Source: Persicaria tinctoria (Eukaryota; Streptophyta; Magnoliopsida; Caryophyllales; Polygonaceae). From it: DNA of 64,000 nucleotides. The translations under genes were made by a program, and so were the position numbers. Below are positions 45,707-58,119 of the stretch, in pieces (the first letter of the stretch is position 1; each line of letters starts with the position of its first letter). The notes under the pieces were generated by a model. It did no database searches, was not told the DNA's origin, and was given only the letters and a program-made list of their open reading frames with translations. Location of the stretch: contig JBANSL010000004.1 in assembly GCA_037127255.1 (NCBI GenBank), forward strand, positions 26,729,967 through 26,793,966. Reading direction: 5' to 3'.

Positions 45707-48700
45707 CTTTCTCACCAAATCTGCGCACACCCGATGCTAGATCCCAAACCGCCCTCGCATATCTGCATTTGAAAAGAGAATGAATGTCATCTTCTTGCAC
45801 ACCACACCAAGGACACAAGTCACACTGCAACATGTGTCTCAGCCTTAGGTTCCGGGAGCAAGGGAGCACCCCTTTGCAAGCCCGCCAAAGTAAGTTGCGA
45901 ATGCGCGGAGCTGCCTCAACAGTCCAAATCTTCTTCCACACCCGTTCAGTACCCGACGCGACTGAAGAAGACGCTCCTCCACCCTGGCCGAACCTTTCCA
46001 TCAACAAATGGTACGCTGATCTCACAGAGAAACACCCGTTCCTACTGTAATGCCAGATTAATTCGTCTTGTGCATCTGGTTCCGTCAATCTGATGTTCAG
46101 CACAACCTCATCATCCATTGGGAGGAACACCTCCCTCACAATATCCTCATCCCACGCCTTCCTGCCCCAATCAATCAGGTCCACGACCCTCAAGTCCGCC
46201 CCAAAATTCCATGGGTTTGCAATCGGTCTAAAACCAGTTGGCCTCGGCAGCCACTGGTCCTCAAATACTCTAATTTGTGCCCCGTTACCGATATGCCATT
46301 TGAGTCCCAGAACAAGAGCGTCCCTTCCTTCCAACAGGCTCCTCCATGTGTACGATGACTGATGCCCAACTGTAGCATCCAAAAAAGACGTCCGCGGGAA
46401 GTAGCGAGCTTTGAGCATCCTGGCAATAAGAGACTCCGGATCCTGAATGAGCCTCCACCCTTGCCTAGCAAGAAGAGCCTTATTGAACATCTCCATGTCT
46501 CGGAATCCCATTCCCCCTTTCGCCTTCGACAAACACATTCTTTTCCATTTCAACCAGTGCACCTTCTGCTTATCCGAACCATCGCCCCACCAAAACTTGC
46601 AAAGTTGCTGCTCAATGTCCTGACAAAGACTCGCAGGAAGTTTAAAGCATGACATCGTGTATGTGGGGATAGCTTGTGCAATTGACTTAATTAGTACCTC
46701 TTTCCCCCCTCGAGATAATGTTTTCTCCTTCCAACCCCTCACCTTGTTCCATATCCTCTCTTTCAGCTGGCCAAATATTAATTTTTTTGACCTCCCAACC
46801 ATAGTAGGAAGCCCCTAATATCTCTCATGTTTAGCCACCTCCTTGATTTGCATCACCTGTTGCAGCTGCTGCCGAACCCCACCACTTACATTCCTGCTAA
46901 AAGAGATTTCTGATTTTGCGAAGTTAACTTATTGGCCAGATGCCGCCCCATACATCTTAAGAATGTTAACAATTTCACTAGCCTGCTGGGAAGTAGCTCT
47001 CGCAAAAATGACATTATCATCAGCAAAGAACAAATGTGAGACTCTCGGCGCTCCACGGGCGATCGCAATCCCATCCAACCTGCCCTCTTGTTCACTCTTC
47101 CGAATCAAACCAGATAATCCCTCAGCGCATAGTAAGAAAAGAAAAGGAGACAATGGATCTCTTTGCCTCAAACCCCGCTGAGGAACAAACACTGGAGAAG
47201 GCCTACTTTCGATGAGAACCGAAAAAGATACTGATGTAACACAGTTCATGACCAGAGCAACCCATGCATCAGCGAACCCCAATTTCTGCATACATCTTCT
47301 CAGGTAACCCCACTCAACTCGGTCATATGCCTTAGCCATATCACTTGACTGCCATGTACCCTCTTCGGCCCTCCCTCTTCTTCTTCATGTGATGAAAAAT
47401 CTCAAAAGCCGCCAATACACTATATGTGATCAACCTCCCCGGAATGAACGCACTTTGGCTTTAAGATACAAGTTTGCTCATGCACTTCTTCAACCTGTTA
47501 GTAATAACCTTCGAAACAATTTTATACAAAACATTGCACAGGCTTATAGGTCTCAACTCCGTCATTCTGCAAGGATTCTTCACTTTAGGTAAAAGCGAAA
47601 TAAAAGTATAATTCAAATTCGACGGAATAGGAGCCCCTTTTAGTATACTGAGAACAAATTTTGTTACCTCCGGCCCGACGATATGCCAGTTCTTCTGAAA
47701 GAATAGCGCCGACATACCGTTAGGACCAGGAGCTTTTGTGGGATGCATTTGGAATAAGGCATTTTTTACCTCGGCCGTTGTGAAGGGTAGCAAGAGCATA
47801 GCGTTGTCTTCAGCCGAAACCAATTGCTCGATTCCTTGGATGGCCGAGTCTGGGCTAAATTGTAATTCGGAACGAAACAGGTTTTCGAAATAGTCCTTAG
47901 CTACTTTCGCCTTCCCCTCAAACCCTTTCCACTCACACCCATTGTTATCAATTAACTTTTTCACTTCATTCTGTCTCTTCCTATCCGACGCCTTCCTGTG
48001 AAAGTAAGCAGTGTTCCTGTCACCCCATTTTAGCTCATTAGCCTTTGCCCGCTGACACCATAATATCTCCTCTCTCCTCCTCAATTCCCTCTCCTTTTCT
48101 TCCAACTCCCTCCTTCTCTCCACATACCACCCTTTGATACCCCTACTGCACAGATTCTGAATCTGATCTCTCACTCTCACCGGCTCCCTTCTCACATTAC
48201 CAAAGTGTATCCAATCCCAGTCTCTCAGGTCCTCCGCACATCTAGCAATCTTGCCCAACACCCCTTCTGCAGCATGTCGACTCCCTGGATATTCCCATCC
48301 ATTCTCGATTATCGATTGGCATCCCTCATCTTCTAGCCAGATAGCCTCGAACCTAAATGGTCTCGGTCCCTTGCCTCGATCGGCGGCCTCAGTGGAAGGA
48401 GACAACCGAATCAAAATTGGCACATGATCAGAATCCATCCTTGACAAATGATGGACATAGGCCTCACCAAATAATTCCAAGAATTGGGCATTTGCAAACC
48501 CCATATCCAACCTTTCCTGAATGAAAGCTTCACCACTTCTGTTATTATCCCACGTAAATCTATTGCCTTTAAACGGAAGCTCCCTCAAACCACACCGATC
48601 AAGAGCCTCGCCAAACTCAGTCATTAGGCCGAAATCCACCTGGGCACCCCCGTCCTTGTCAGTAGAGCTTAGAACTTGATTGAAATCGCCAACGCATATC

Positions 48701-49088
48701 CATCTAGCATTAACCTCCTCATGCAATCGCTCCGACAGCCCCCAGGTGTGCCGTTTTTCATGCTTACTTGGCCAACCATACACCCCGGTAAACCTTCATG
48801 GTTGACCCTCATGCACTATCTCCGCATCAATGTGGTGTCTAGTATACGTCTTCACCTGAAGAACCACCCCTTCCTCCCAAAGCAGGCACAAGCCCCCCGA
48901 TCTACCCATACAATCAACCGTAAAACAGCCCGACATCCCTAGTTTCCTCCTGATGAACTCCATTCTGTGACCATTACTCTTTGTTTCCATAAGAAAAATC
49001 ACCTTTGGGGCCTCCTTCCTCACCAACTCGGTGAGTTTATTAACCGCCTGGCCTCTCCCCAATCCCAGGCAGTTAAAGCTTAGAATAT

Positions 49089-50471
49089 TCATGACTTCCG
49101 GCAAGAGAGGTTATCCCCCTCTCCTGCCGATATCGAAACTGGAACGTTGTCCAGAATCACCTTTTGTTTCTTCCCCTCACTTATCTCATCCCTCCCAATA
49201 GGATCTACTCGTTCCACTTCCTTTCTTTTATTAAAACTCACCTTTTCCACATCTATTAAGCTTAAAGCTCCCATCTCCTCCTTGCTACTACTATCCACCC
49301 CGTAGGCCCTAGCTGCTCTTTTCCATGACTTTCTCTTCCCTCCCTCTGATTTTTCAACCCTCATGTTGGTAGACCCCTCCCCTACCTCACCCTCCTCTCC
49401 CTCAGCCCTCGTGGACCCCCCTTTCATAGGAAAAACAATTTCCCCTCTATCCAAATTTTTATTTCTCCCGCCCTCATCCTTTCCATCTTCTTTGTTATTT
49501 ATGTCTCCCTTACTCAACCCCACTTTCTCCATCTGTACCACCATCATCCCTTGTTCTTCTTCCCTCCCTTCATCCCCTGTCCTTACCTCCCCTCCCTCCT
49601 CTTCTTCACTCTCATTATATTTCTCCAACTCCTCCATTAAAGTCCTCCTTATTATGTATCTATTCTCGCCCTTAGCCACTCCTCCTCCCCCCTCCATGCC
49701 TTCAGCTCCTCCCACCTTGTCTTCTTTCCTTTTCATATTCAAGTCTCCTCTCGATTCCCTTGGACCAGACCTTAATGGTGAAGCCCGCAACCAATCCCCA
49801 TACTCGTTGTGAAATTGCTTAGCTTCTTCGTTTTCACAATCCACTTCCACATGGCCTACCTTTCCGCAAGCATAGCAAAAATTCGGCAGCCTTTCATATT
49901 TAACCCCAACCCATATCTTCTTCCCTCCTACAGCCGCCATGACACCCCTCCGTAATGCTTTCGTGATGTCCAGAAGTACCCTCATACGAACAAACTTGCC
50001 GCAAATCTCCAAAGTGCTCTCATCGACCTCCATGACAGCCTCTACCTTAGCTCCCAATTTCACCACAATGTCCTTCTTAAAAGCTCCCATTGGCAAATCA
50101 TATAGACGAATCCATATCGGAGTAACGTCGAACTTCATCTTCGACGGCTGCTCTTGACCCGGCTCCCTCAGAACAAGCAGTGCCCGATCAAAAGCCCACG
50201 GACCACCTTTGAAGACCCTGTCTTTCTAGGCCTGGTCACCAAATTGGAATGAAAAGACGTTCGTCGCCAACTCCCTGAAATGGAAGCCTTTTTTCACCCT
50301 CCACGCCATTTTCATGGCGGTGTTTAGAGCGTAACTGTTGAATGGCCTCGACGTTTTGAGAGACCCTATTAGCATCGGCGAAGAAGTCGAATCAACCACT
50401 GCAATCGACTCTCCAATCTCCTCCGCATCTCTTTCCTCCCTAGTCAGATGAATATTCCTACCCCCCTCCAT
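49089..50471 (-). pseudogene. LINE B ORF1 with DUF4283-like domain and zinc knuckle (one stop)
   Basis: The first part (50471-50226) begins MEGGRNIHLTREERDAEEIG and ends at one TAG after FQFGDQA. The frame then continues with KDRVFKGGPWAFDRALLVLR and KFDVTPIWIRLYDLPMGAFK, the DUF4283 pattern of plant L1 ORF1. A zinc knuckle follows, CYACGKVGHVEVDC (C-x2-C-x4-H-x4-C). The C-terminal third is Glu/Gly/Lys-rich and disordered-looking. Such proteins coat LINE RNA as a ribonucleoprotein. It overlaps ORF2 by 16 bases. Confidence 0.88.
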
Positions 50472-50690
50472 CGAATCCCCTCTCTCAAACCCTAAACCTA
50501 ATACTCCGACTTACCTGTTCGCTCCAACTGTTGATTAGCCACAGCCACGGTGAACCTCGCACAGATTCGGCGAGACGCTCTAGCTCCCACAACCCTGCAC
50601 TGGAAGAGGAAAGAAGCACGGTTTACTCGACGATGACTATCGCCGCCGACTTCCTATGCCCTAGAGACGATAGATATTGCAATTCGATAG

Positions 50691-52763
50691 CAAGTCTCTA
50701 GATGAAACAAAACCATATCATATGATATGATATGTTCTAAAAAGGCAATTATATATGATACAAAAACAAGTCACGCAGAAGTTAAGATGACAATCTATTA
50801 ATCAAATAAAAGGAGAATCATCTTTGTCATCATTACGTCAAGAAGAATCATAGAGTCAAATTTCACCTTCCATAAAGAAGCAAAATGAGAAACCTGCTAG
50901 TTACTTTTCCAAGTGCTACGGTTTACTTTAATCATAGATAACAACAAATCTAGGCAAAACAGGATCCCCTTCATTGCAGACAAAAATAAGATTCAACAGA
51001 TTTTACTATTTTCACATTCTGAGATAACATAACACATGATAGTCATTTAATGATTAGAAAGAAAAAATAGTGGGCATATCAGTAGTAATATGAAATTGTT
51101 GTGATGTCTTGGGATTATCCCACATCGAAAAACACGATAATCCGAACCTTGCATATAAGTCAGTGGGCCACTCCTCCTATTGCCAATTGGTTTTAGGATG
51201 TAACCTCGCTGGTCTTGTGTGCTCGGCTCGGGTGCGCATATGCGTTCTACCGTGTGGACCCCCTACAGTTATATGGCCCACCGAGATTTATCAGAAATGT
51301 TTAAAGCCTTCGGACAACTAGAAGGAATTGACTTACGGTTTCCTTCCAAACAGTCTAATCCATTCCTTGTTTTCATAAACAGGGGTCACATATTTCCCCT
51401 TAGAGCCATTCCTTGTTTTCATAAACAGGGGTCACATATTTCCCCTTAGAGAGAAGAGCACTGTCCTCGTCCATCTCTAACCATTTTCGGTACTCTGGAT
51501 CCATGTAATCCCTTTTTATTATCTTCCCTTCGGCTCACATTCGTGCCTCAAGCCTGAGAAAGAACATTGGCCAAACAGTGTATATCTTATTTAAGTTGTC
51601 AAAGTAATGTGATTGTTTATCTTAAGGTCACCATACTTGAAAGTTGGAACCTGCCAGGGGTTCTAGTCATTAATGTCCACTTCGATCACTCTATGACCCT
51701 CCATCAGTCCATGTCATTTTGCATCCATGAGTCCATGTCATTTTGCATCCCTTCCCCTTGTTATCTAAATTAGTATTGCAGTTAGTAAACTCATTTAACT
51801 AATTGAGTTAAAATAGAACACCCGAATACTGAATTCATACATGAGTATGGCATTAATCTGTTCATAGTAAATGAATTTGGTGTTAAACATTGATGGTTGT
51901 CATATCTCTGGCGCTGGTAAAGCAGTACAAGCTAGTTTGCCCATGAGAAGGAAAAGAAAAAATGCTTAAATATGATGTTCGATCTTCTGGAAAAAAACTT
52001 CATTTATTTTGGTTTAGTATTCAATAAGAGTGACCACATCCATCATAAACAGCAGCAGCGGCCAAGTAAATAAGCCGTTTAACAAAGAAATAACTTCCCT
52101 TAATACACACATAAGCCGACTTTAGGCTTATCCTCATGATTCAAAGACAAGATTAGGAGCAACTGCTTACTGATTTAGATATAAAACTTCATTTCCAGTT
52201 GAACAAATGTATAGTTGCATTGCACGCTGAAGCATTACCAAAAGAGTATTATCAAAAGCATAGGTCTATTTTAACCAAAACCTTGCACCCAAAATTTCAA
52301 CCTATTGTAGAGCACAAATCACCTCAAAACATGTTTAGAGGGGGGAAAAAGTCAGTAGATGAGTTAGAGAATTAGCCAAGTTCTTCGAATTTGCCAAGAG
52401 ACTTCCCGTCACAGAAGCAAGGAGAAAGCAAGGAACGATATCTAACACTATCCACTAAGTCAGGCCTGGTAATCGCCTACGGGTCCTCTGACCGCGTTGA
52501 GGCCACATAACATGTCTATACCTAAATAAAAGATGACTAATGCAGTGCAAGATTTAAATCACACAAGCATGCTTTCATCGGGTATAATAATATGCAGAAA
52601 GACGGTAAAGGGCCCCAGACAAAGCCAAGTGGCATATCCCTCTCCTAACCTTCACCTCCGTTTTCATGAGTGGACCTCGCCTGTACAGTACCCATCATTT
52701 TTCCCATATATGTGTGCAGATAATCATCGTAGCATGCTCATCAATGGCGGAGGAAAAAGTCGT
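50691..52763. other. Two-kilobase gap without a recognised gene
   Basis: AT-rich sequence with short frames only. The block 51097-51250 (TGTTGTGATGTCTTGGGATT, CCCACATCG, CATATAAG, CAATTGGTTTTAGG) looks like the start of a short-LTR element of the CCCACATCG type, but no second end was found. The rest contains two small tandem duplications and no coding motif. Confidence 0.45.
51361..51450 (+). repeat. Perfect 46-bp tandem duplication
   Basis: CATTCCTTGTTTTCATAAAC and what follows to CCTTAGAG is repeated without a mismatch, first at 51361-51406 and then at 51407-51450. A second, separate 21-22-bp duplication (TCCATGTCATTTTGCATCC) lies at about 51708-51750. Confidence 0.92.
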
Positions 52764-54598
52764 TGATTTACCTCGCCAAAAATAAGTCTCAAACAAACAA
52801 ACTAGTATAGTATGCAAGTAAGGGGTCGAACCCTAGAGAATCAAGTATTTCTAAATATTGTGTATTTATCAATATAAAAAGAAAAGATTTTTATGAATGA
52901 AAATAAAAGAAAATAATATTGACAAAAACAAATAAATGATAGAAGAAAATAATATTGAAAAAAACCCAACGATAAATCTCATCAACAATATTTCCAACTT
53001 CCTTCTCAAAGCCCAAAGAATCCCGACAATTGAAATGATACTCTTTAACAATATTTCCAACTTCTGTCAAATATTTCTTCTTTAACGTTAAATATTAAAA
53101 TGATATTTCAAAAACTTGTTTCCCAAAATATCCCCATCCAAAACGTTCCCACAAGAATCGGATCAAGAATCGACAAGGTAAGTCCAAAGTAAAGGGTGAG
53201 GGGCTCGGCCAAGCCACTGGGGGCATGTCGCGGTCGCGAGAGGGCCGGTTGCGGTCGCGACATCCTCCCAGTTCACCACCGCGAGAATCCTCTAGCTGGT
53301 TGTGAGTCGCGGCCGCGAGAGGCTATCCCGCGAGAGACCTCTCACTGCTGTGACTTGCGGTCGCGAGAGGTCGTCTTCAACCTCTAGCCTGGGTTCTGAC
53401 TCGCGACGGCGACCATGGTTTCGCCGCGGCGAGTACGAATCTGGGTTTGTCCATTCTTGCTCGTTCTCGCTCGTTTCAAACCCATTTTCGTCCAAACTTG
53501 TTTTAAAACCTTTCTAAATCAAAACACTATGAAACCAACACAAAACTACTCCACACAAGATTAGAGGGGAGGGCGGAAGAGGGATTACCTAGCCTCTTGG
53601 AGGCTTTTCGAAAATCTTGAGGGGGAAGGCCTTGGGAGCTTAGATCTGACGATTCCGTGCTACGACAAAGCCTAGGAAGGTGGAATGTGAGTTAAAAGAG
53701 CAACTTTATTGAGAAACAGCCTTGAAATCAAAAGATCCAAGAAAGGGAGGAGTTACCTTTGTACAAAACTGGAAAACGATAGAAAAGGAGCTTGAATCCA
53801 CACCAAGCCATGATGGATCTAAGATTTCTTGACCTTGGAAGGTAGAGAAAGAAGTCAAGAACACATGACAACAAACAGATTCAAAAAAGGAGGAGAAACG
53901 AAGGAAAACGACACGATTTACCTCGAAGACAAAGCTTCTGGCCTCGGAGTCGCGGCGGCGAGCATGAACGTCGCGACCGCGAGGAAGAACACCCATTGTT
54001 GGGTTCTCGGTCGCGGTGGCGAGACAGGTGAGCCACGGATGCGAGTTTCTCCCCATATCCGGGTTTTTTATCGGCTTTGGCTTTCCAAGCTCGATTTTGT
54101 GGTTGTTTTTGTGAGATTGAGACTTCTTGGGATAGATTTGAGGGTTTTGGTTCAGAGAAGCACAAAAGAAGGAGAAAGAGTTGGGAGATTTAGATTCAAG
54201 GGAGGAAAAGTGATGGTTTTTGGTTTAGGGTTTTGGGAGGAGAGTGAGATCCATCTTGGTGTTTGGAAATCAAACTTTAGTGGCTGAGTTGATGGGAGAA
54301 TGAGAGTGAGGAATCCACTTAGGGATTAGGGCTTTATATAGTGGAGCTCCCTAGGGTTTAATACACAAGAGGACAAAATCATAAAGAGGAGAGAGAGAGG
54401 AGAGTGGCGTGTGGGAGGAGAGAGAGTGTGTGTGTGATTTCGCTCTTCCAACCATGAATCCCGACATCCCACCATGACATTCGACGCTTCCAAAATCCCA
54501 ACCCCAAATCCCAAATTCATTTCCAAGGACACCCGAAATTCCCAAAATCGAAATCAAGCGACCAAGATTTGGAATCCGTCAAATCAAATCTTAAAACA
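52764..54598 (-). mobile_element. Antisense LTR-like block
   Basis: On the minus strand it starts TGTTTTAAGATTTG and ends GGCGAGGTAAATCA. Before the end is CTTGATTCTCTAGGGTTCGA, the U5-like phrase also seen in the solo LTR at 45602-45625. A TATATAAAGCCC block lies at about 54330-54350 on this strand. The edges are TG and CA. The flanks GTCGT and TGTCG share only GTCG, so the target duplication is doubtful. It carries two fields of TCGCGGYCGCGA-type palindromes. Probably an LTR of the same broad group as 14326 and 44430. Confidence 0.55.
53218..54035 (-). repeat. Palindrome fields, word TCGCGGYCGCGA
   Basis: Copies and close variants lie near 53227, 53249, 53307, 53356 and 53400, and again near 53949, 53969 and 54011. 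They include GTCGCGGTCGCGAG, GTCGCGGCCGCGAG and GTCGCGACCGCGAG. Spacing is irregular. The sequence between the two fields is AT-richer and lacks the word. Confidence 0.85.
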
Positions 54599-55046
54599 TG
54601 TCGGGCTATGTTGCAAGAACTTCTAAAAATAGAATTTGCTCGAGGATGGGTTTTCCAAAACTTTTCCTTTTTAGAAACTCCAAAATCCGTTTGTTACAGA
54701 GGAGAAAAGGACATCTCCAAAGGCATCGACGAATCCGAGAAGGCATTGCGACGGACGGAAGGTTGCGAAATTCCGCCTCTAGCTTCGTCATAGCCGCTTG
54801 AACCGCCATCTCTACCTGAGAACGAAGAGTAAGGATTGAAGAATCGCCGGGAATTGCAGGAAGATGAACGAGGAGAGAATGAGACGGGAGGAAGAGCGAT
54901 TAGGGTACAAAGGGGCAAAATACATTTTGATATATGATACAACGACCGTTAAAATATTTAAGAGGATTAATTGGTTAATTAAAAGGCAAAAAAGGTACAA
55001 AATACTAATTTTTCTCTTTCTATATTGTTTTGGTCTTTAAGTGATA
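54599..55046 (-). other. Short open frames of unknown origin
   Basis: On the minus strand two overlapping frames (54942-54694 and 54809-54606) read FSGRDGGSSGYDEARGG and EMAVQAAMTKLEAEFRNLPS. The second resembles the Gln/Glu-rich start of some gypsy gag proteins, but this is weak. It could be the start of an internal region belonging to the neighbouring LTR. Confidence 0.3.
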
Positions 55047-55054
55047 GTGTATAC

Positions 55055-55318
55055 TAGGGGTGGGCACGGGACGGGACGGGACGGGACGGGATTGGGCCGG
55101 GACGGGACTCGTCCCGCGAAATTTTTTCAGGACGGGATTAACATTTTTTTTTCGGGACGGGATGGTGTCTGGACGGGACGGGATCGGGACGGGACGGGCC
55201 TTGTCCCGCATATAAAAATAATAAAATATTATATAAATTTGCAAAGTGAAAAATGCTTTCATAATTCATTATTTAGTATAATATGTTGAATACGGTATTA
55301 TTCTCAACTATATTATTC

Positions 55319-55372
<54 letters not shown>

Positions 55373-55562
55373 ATACTATTATTAATTCATACAATGATTG
55401 TATAATTAATTATAATGTTCAACATATTTGGCTACATTATCTTACTAGATCAGGACGGAAAGGAATTGAGACGAGATTTACCAATATTGTCTAATTATCG
55501 ATTGATAGTTAGGAGAAATCCCGTATTTAATTAGCTATTTGCCTCTTGTAACTCTAAATGGG

Positions 55563-55646
<84 letters not shown>

Positions 55647-55938
55647 CCCACGTTATAATTAAAAATAAAGTAAAATAATATTACTTATTTTTATTGTTAT
55701 TATTATAAAATAATTATACTTTACAAGAAAAAAATATAATATAATATAATAATAATAATATAATAATAATAATAATAATAATTTTATTATAAATTAATAT
55801 TATTATTAAATTATATTATAATATTATTATTATTATTATTGTTATTATGAATTGAAAATTATTATTATAGTTATAAATAATATTTGCCCAAAATAATAAT
55901 ACTAATAATATATTATTATTATTCTATAATATTATTAC

Positions 55939-56027
<89 letters not shown>

Positions 56028-56198
56028 GCGGGACGGGACGGGATTTGCGGGATCCCACCGGGATCGTCCCGCGTTTCGTCCCGCATAATTTTTGCGGGGC
56101 GGGATTCGCTATTTTGTCCTAAATCCCACCGGGATCGGGACGGGATCGGGACGGGACTGGGACGGGGTCGGGATTTGCGGGATTTGTGCCCACCCCTA
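55055..56198. mobile_element. Non-autonomous hAT element with GGGAC-rich ends
   Basis: The ends are TAGGGGTGGGCAC on both sides as inverted repeats. The flanks GTGTATAC (55047-55054) and GTTTATAC (56199-56206) are an 8-bp target duplication with one mismatch. The outer 140-170 bases at each end are GGGACGGGAC-type repeats interrupted by CGGGATT words. The interior is AT-rich with three large trinucleotide microsatellites and no transposase. Confidence 0.9.
55564..55649 (+). repeat. (AAT)n microsatellite; others at 55314-55371 and 55930-56026
   Basis: Nearly perfect AAT runs of about 28 units here and TTA/ATT runs in the two other tracts. The long leucine and isoleucine runs in translations of this area are produced by the microsatellites. 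Confidence 0.95.
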
Positions 56199-56205
56199 GT
56201 TTATA

Positions 56206-56369
56206 CTCCATCTGTCACAAAATATAAGCGTTTGATTTTGTGACAGATTTTTTAAAGAGCTAAAAACTACATAAAATATATATTAAACATTTAATAAAAA
56301 AAATTAATATTTTATGTATTTTTGAGCTTGTGAAAAAGTCAATCGACTTATATTTTGAGACGAATGGAG
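56206..56369. mobile_element. Stowaway-type MITE abutting the hAT duplication
   Basis: The ends CTCCATCTGTCACAAAATAT and, complemented, CTCCATTCGTCTCAAAATAT match at 17 of 20, with TA on both sides. Length 164 bp. Its left TA lies within the right 8-bp duplication of the hAT element. Confidence 0.85.
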
Positions 56370-56549
56370 TATTATTATTATTATATATGTAGATTAGAAA
56401 AAATAATTAATTTAATATATAATTTAAGAAATTTTACAAATTGTCAATGAAATTACAATTAGATTAATTTTAAACATTATATTAATAAATGATAGGTACC
56501 ACGTAAACACCAAAGAGATATAATTAATTAAGAGAAAATTTGTATAATA

Positions 56550-58040
56550 GGCAATATTTTCGGCTTAATTAGTGAAATGTCCAAGGTTTGGGACAAATTG
56601 TGAAATTGTCCATCTCCCTAATTTAATCCAACCTCGCATATTAGGGGGAGTTACAGATCTTTTCTTCTCTCTTCAATTGATCTCGCACAGATCTGCTTGT
56701 TCTTCTTCCGCCTCCCACGATCTCAATGAATCATGTCTTCTGCCGCGTTATTAGAGAGGATGAAGGACTCCGGTGGATGATCCGAAGGTTGATTGACGAC
56801 TAGTGGATTCACTCCGGCGGATCTGTAACTCTCACTCCGCCTTTCCGATTCCGATGATTTTGTGTTCAATTGGTCATTGAGAGAACAAAAAGGACGCTGA
56901 TTCCGATTTCGATGGTTTTACTTTCAATCGATGCCATGGCGGATTTGTAACTCCCTCTTCGGCGAGATCGAGTGAGCGGCGGGAGCGAGCAAGTCGAGGG
57001 CGTGTGTGTGCGACAATGCGAGGACGAGTGGGGAGGAGGCACGAAGGAGGTGAGATCCGGGGCAACGAGATCTATGCAACTTCAGATCCGGGGCGACGGA
57101 GGCACGGGATCCGCCATTGGAGGTGAGGATGGCCTTGCTTTCTCTCTCAATTTTGATTCTTCACTCCCACGATGCAATTGACAAGGAGCAATAGGAGGAA
57201 GATGGACGACGGCGAGCGGCCGGAGCGAGCGAGCGAGGCAGCGGCGAGGCGGAGGCGGTGGCGAGCCGGATCTGATTCCGGGGAGGGAGGTAGAAGAAGA
57301 ACTTTTGTGTAAATTAAAAAAATGACCCCATAAATGTGGGAATTACAAAAGATATCTATATTTTATTATGTGATTCAAATCTACTATATTTTTATTTTTA
57401 CATTTGCAAAACATATAGTTATATTTGCACAACAAATTGTTATATGTTCAGAACATAAAGTTATTTTTGCACAACAAAAAGTTTTGAAACGAAAAAAAAA
57501 GCAGAAAAAAATATATTATATTTTGCACAACAAAATGTTATATTTGCACAACATACGATTATATTTACACAAGCCCAACGTACGGTTATATTTGCACGTC
57601 AAAATGTATTGACACGGAAAAAAAGTGAAAAAACAAATACATTTGCACAACAAAATGTTATATTTGCACAACATACGATTATATTTCCACAAGCACAAAC
57701 GTATGATTACATTTGCACGCTAAAATGTATTGACACGAAAAAAAAAACATAGACTTAGGTCGTATTTGCACAACATACGGTTATATTTGTACATGCACAA
57801 CATACGCCATTCGTCCCAAAGTGTGGATATTTCACCAATTGAGACAACTTTGTTCCAAAGTGTGGATATTTCACCAATTGAGACTATATGTAAGATGATA
57901 AAATTGCTATTGACAAGATGAAAATTTCACCAATTTGTCCCAAAGTGTAGATATTTCACCAATTTAGACAACTTTTTTGGATATTTTACAAACTCCCCTT
58001 CACCAATTGAGACAACTTTTTTGGACATTTTGCAAACTCC
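56550..58040. mobile_element. MULE-like or other element with long imperfect inverted repeats
   Basis: TTAGTGAAATGTCCAAGGTT then TGGGACAAATTGTGAAATTG near 56568-56610 is matched in inverse by several blocks at 57810-58030 (complement: TTGGTGAAATATCCACACTT then TGGGAC). AGGGGGAGTT near 56643 has an inverse partner near 58036. The core (56700-57300) is GC-rich, with GAGCGAGCGAGGC words, and might be a captured first exon. Edges and target duplication are not defined. Confidence 0.4.
57400..57800 (+). repeat. ATTTGCACAACA tandem repeat, about 120-bp period
   Basis: TTGCACAACAAAATGTTA begins at 57523 and 57643, giving a 120-bp unit. Within each unit, shorter TATATTTGCACAACATACG phrases recur. 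Related diverged phrases extend from 57400 to 57800. Confidence 0.85.
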
Positions 58041-58119
58041 CCCATTAATTAATTGTTTGCGATGTTGATTCCTAACATGGTTATAGATCAAAATAATATA
58101 TCAACACTGAGACTGCACG

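Larger units (their letters stand above)
43800..49104 (-). pseudogene. LINE B ORF2: endonuclease, RT, zf-RVT, RNase H (broken)
   Basis: It starts MPEVMNILSFNCLGLGRGQA and overlaps the end of ORF1. The endonuclease shows FLMETKS, VDCMGRSGGLCLLW, CVGDFNQVL, FKGNRFTWDNN and the MDSDHVPI triplet. RT shows KAPGPNGMSALFFQ, LRPISLCNVLYK, DMAKAYDRVEW, LRQRDPLSPFLFLL and the catalytic LFFADDNVIFA. zf-RVT shows GGMGFRDMEMFNKALLARQ, KKIWTVEAAPRIRNLLWRAC and CPWCGVQEDDIHSLFKC. RNase H ends with VEAEGLAWALQ, VETDCLPVI and NRVADLLA. Stops or shifts lie near 48797, 47458, 47340, 46929 and 43847. The usual RQGDPLSP is RQRDPLSP here. Confidence 0.9.
43587..50690 (-). mobile_element. LINE B: L1-type retrotransposon with ORF1 and ORF2, split by a solo LTR
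   Basis: It runs right to left. A 5' leader (about 50690-50472) is followed by ORF1 (50471-49089) with a zinc knuckle and ORF2 (49104-43800) with endonuclease, RT, zf-RVT and RNase H. The 3' leader ends in an 8-T run on the plus strand (43587-43594), its poly(A) tail. A solo LTR of 1,277 bp interrupts ORF2. Without it the LINE is about 5.8 kb, near full length for plant L1. It belongs to a different lineage from LINEs A, C and the main copy. No clear target duplication was found. Confidence 0.88.

Noticed and set aside
49363..49812. 149-codon plus-strand Ser/Pro-rich frame
   Set aside because: It is the complement of LINE B ORF1, whose zinc knuckle and domain order fix the coding strand.
51097..51310. 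Short-LTR (TRIM-like) element with CCCACATCG motif
   Set aside because: Only a start-like block was seen; no second LTR, primer site or target duplication could be found.
55884..56243. 119-codon frame with a poly-Leu membrane-like segment
   Set aside because: The leucine run is translation of a TTA microsatellite inside a hAT element.
57334..57612. Lys/Ile/Tyr-rich frames resembling a small protein
   Set aside because: They arise from the ATTTGCACAACA repeat and occur on both strands.
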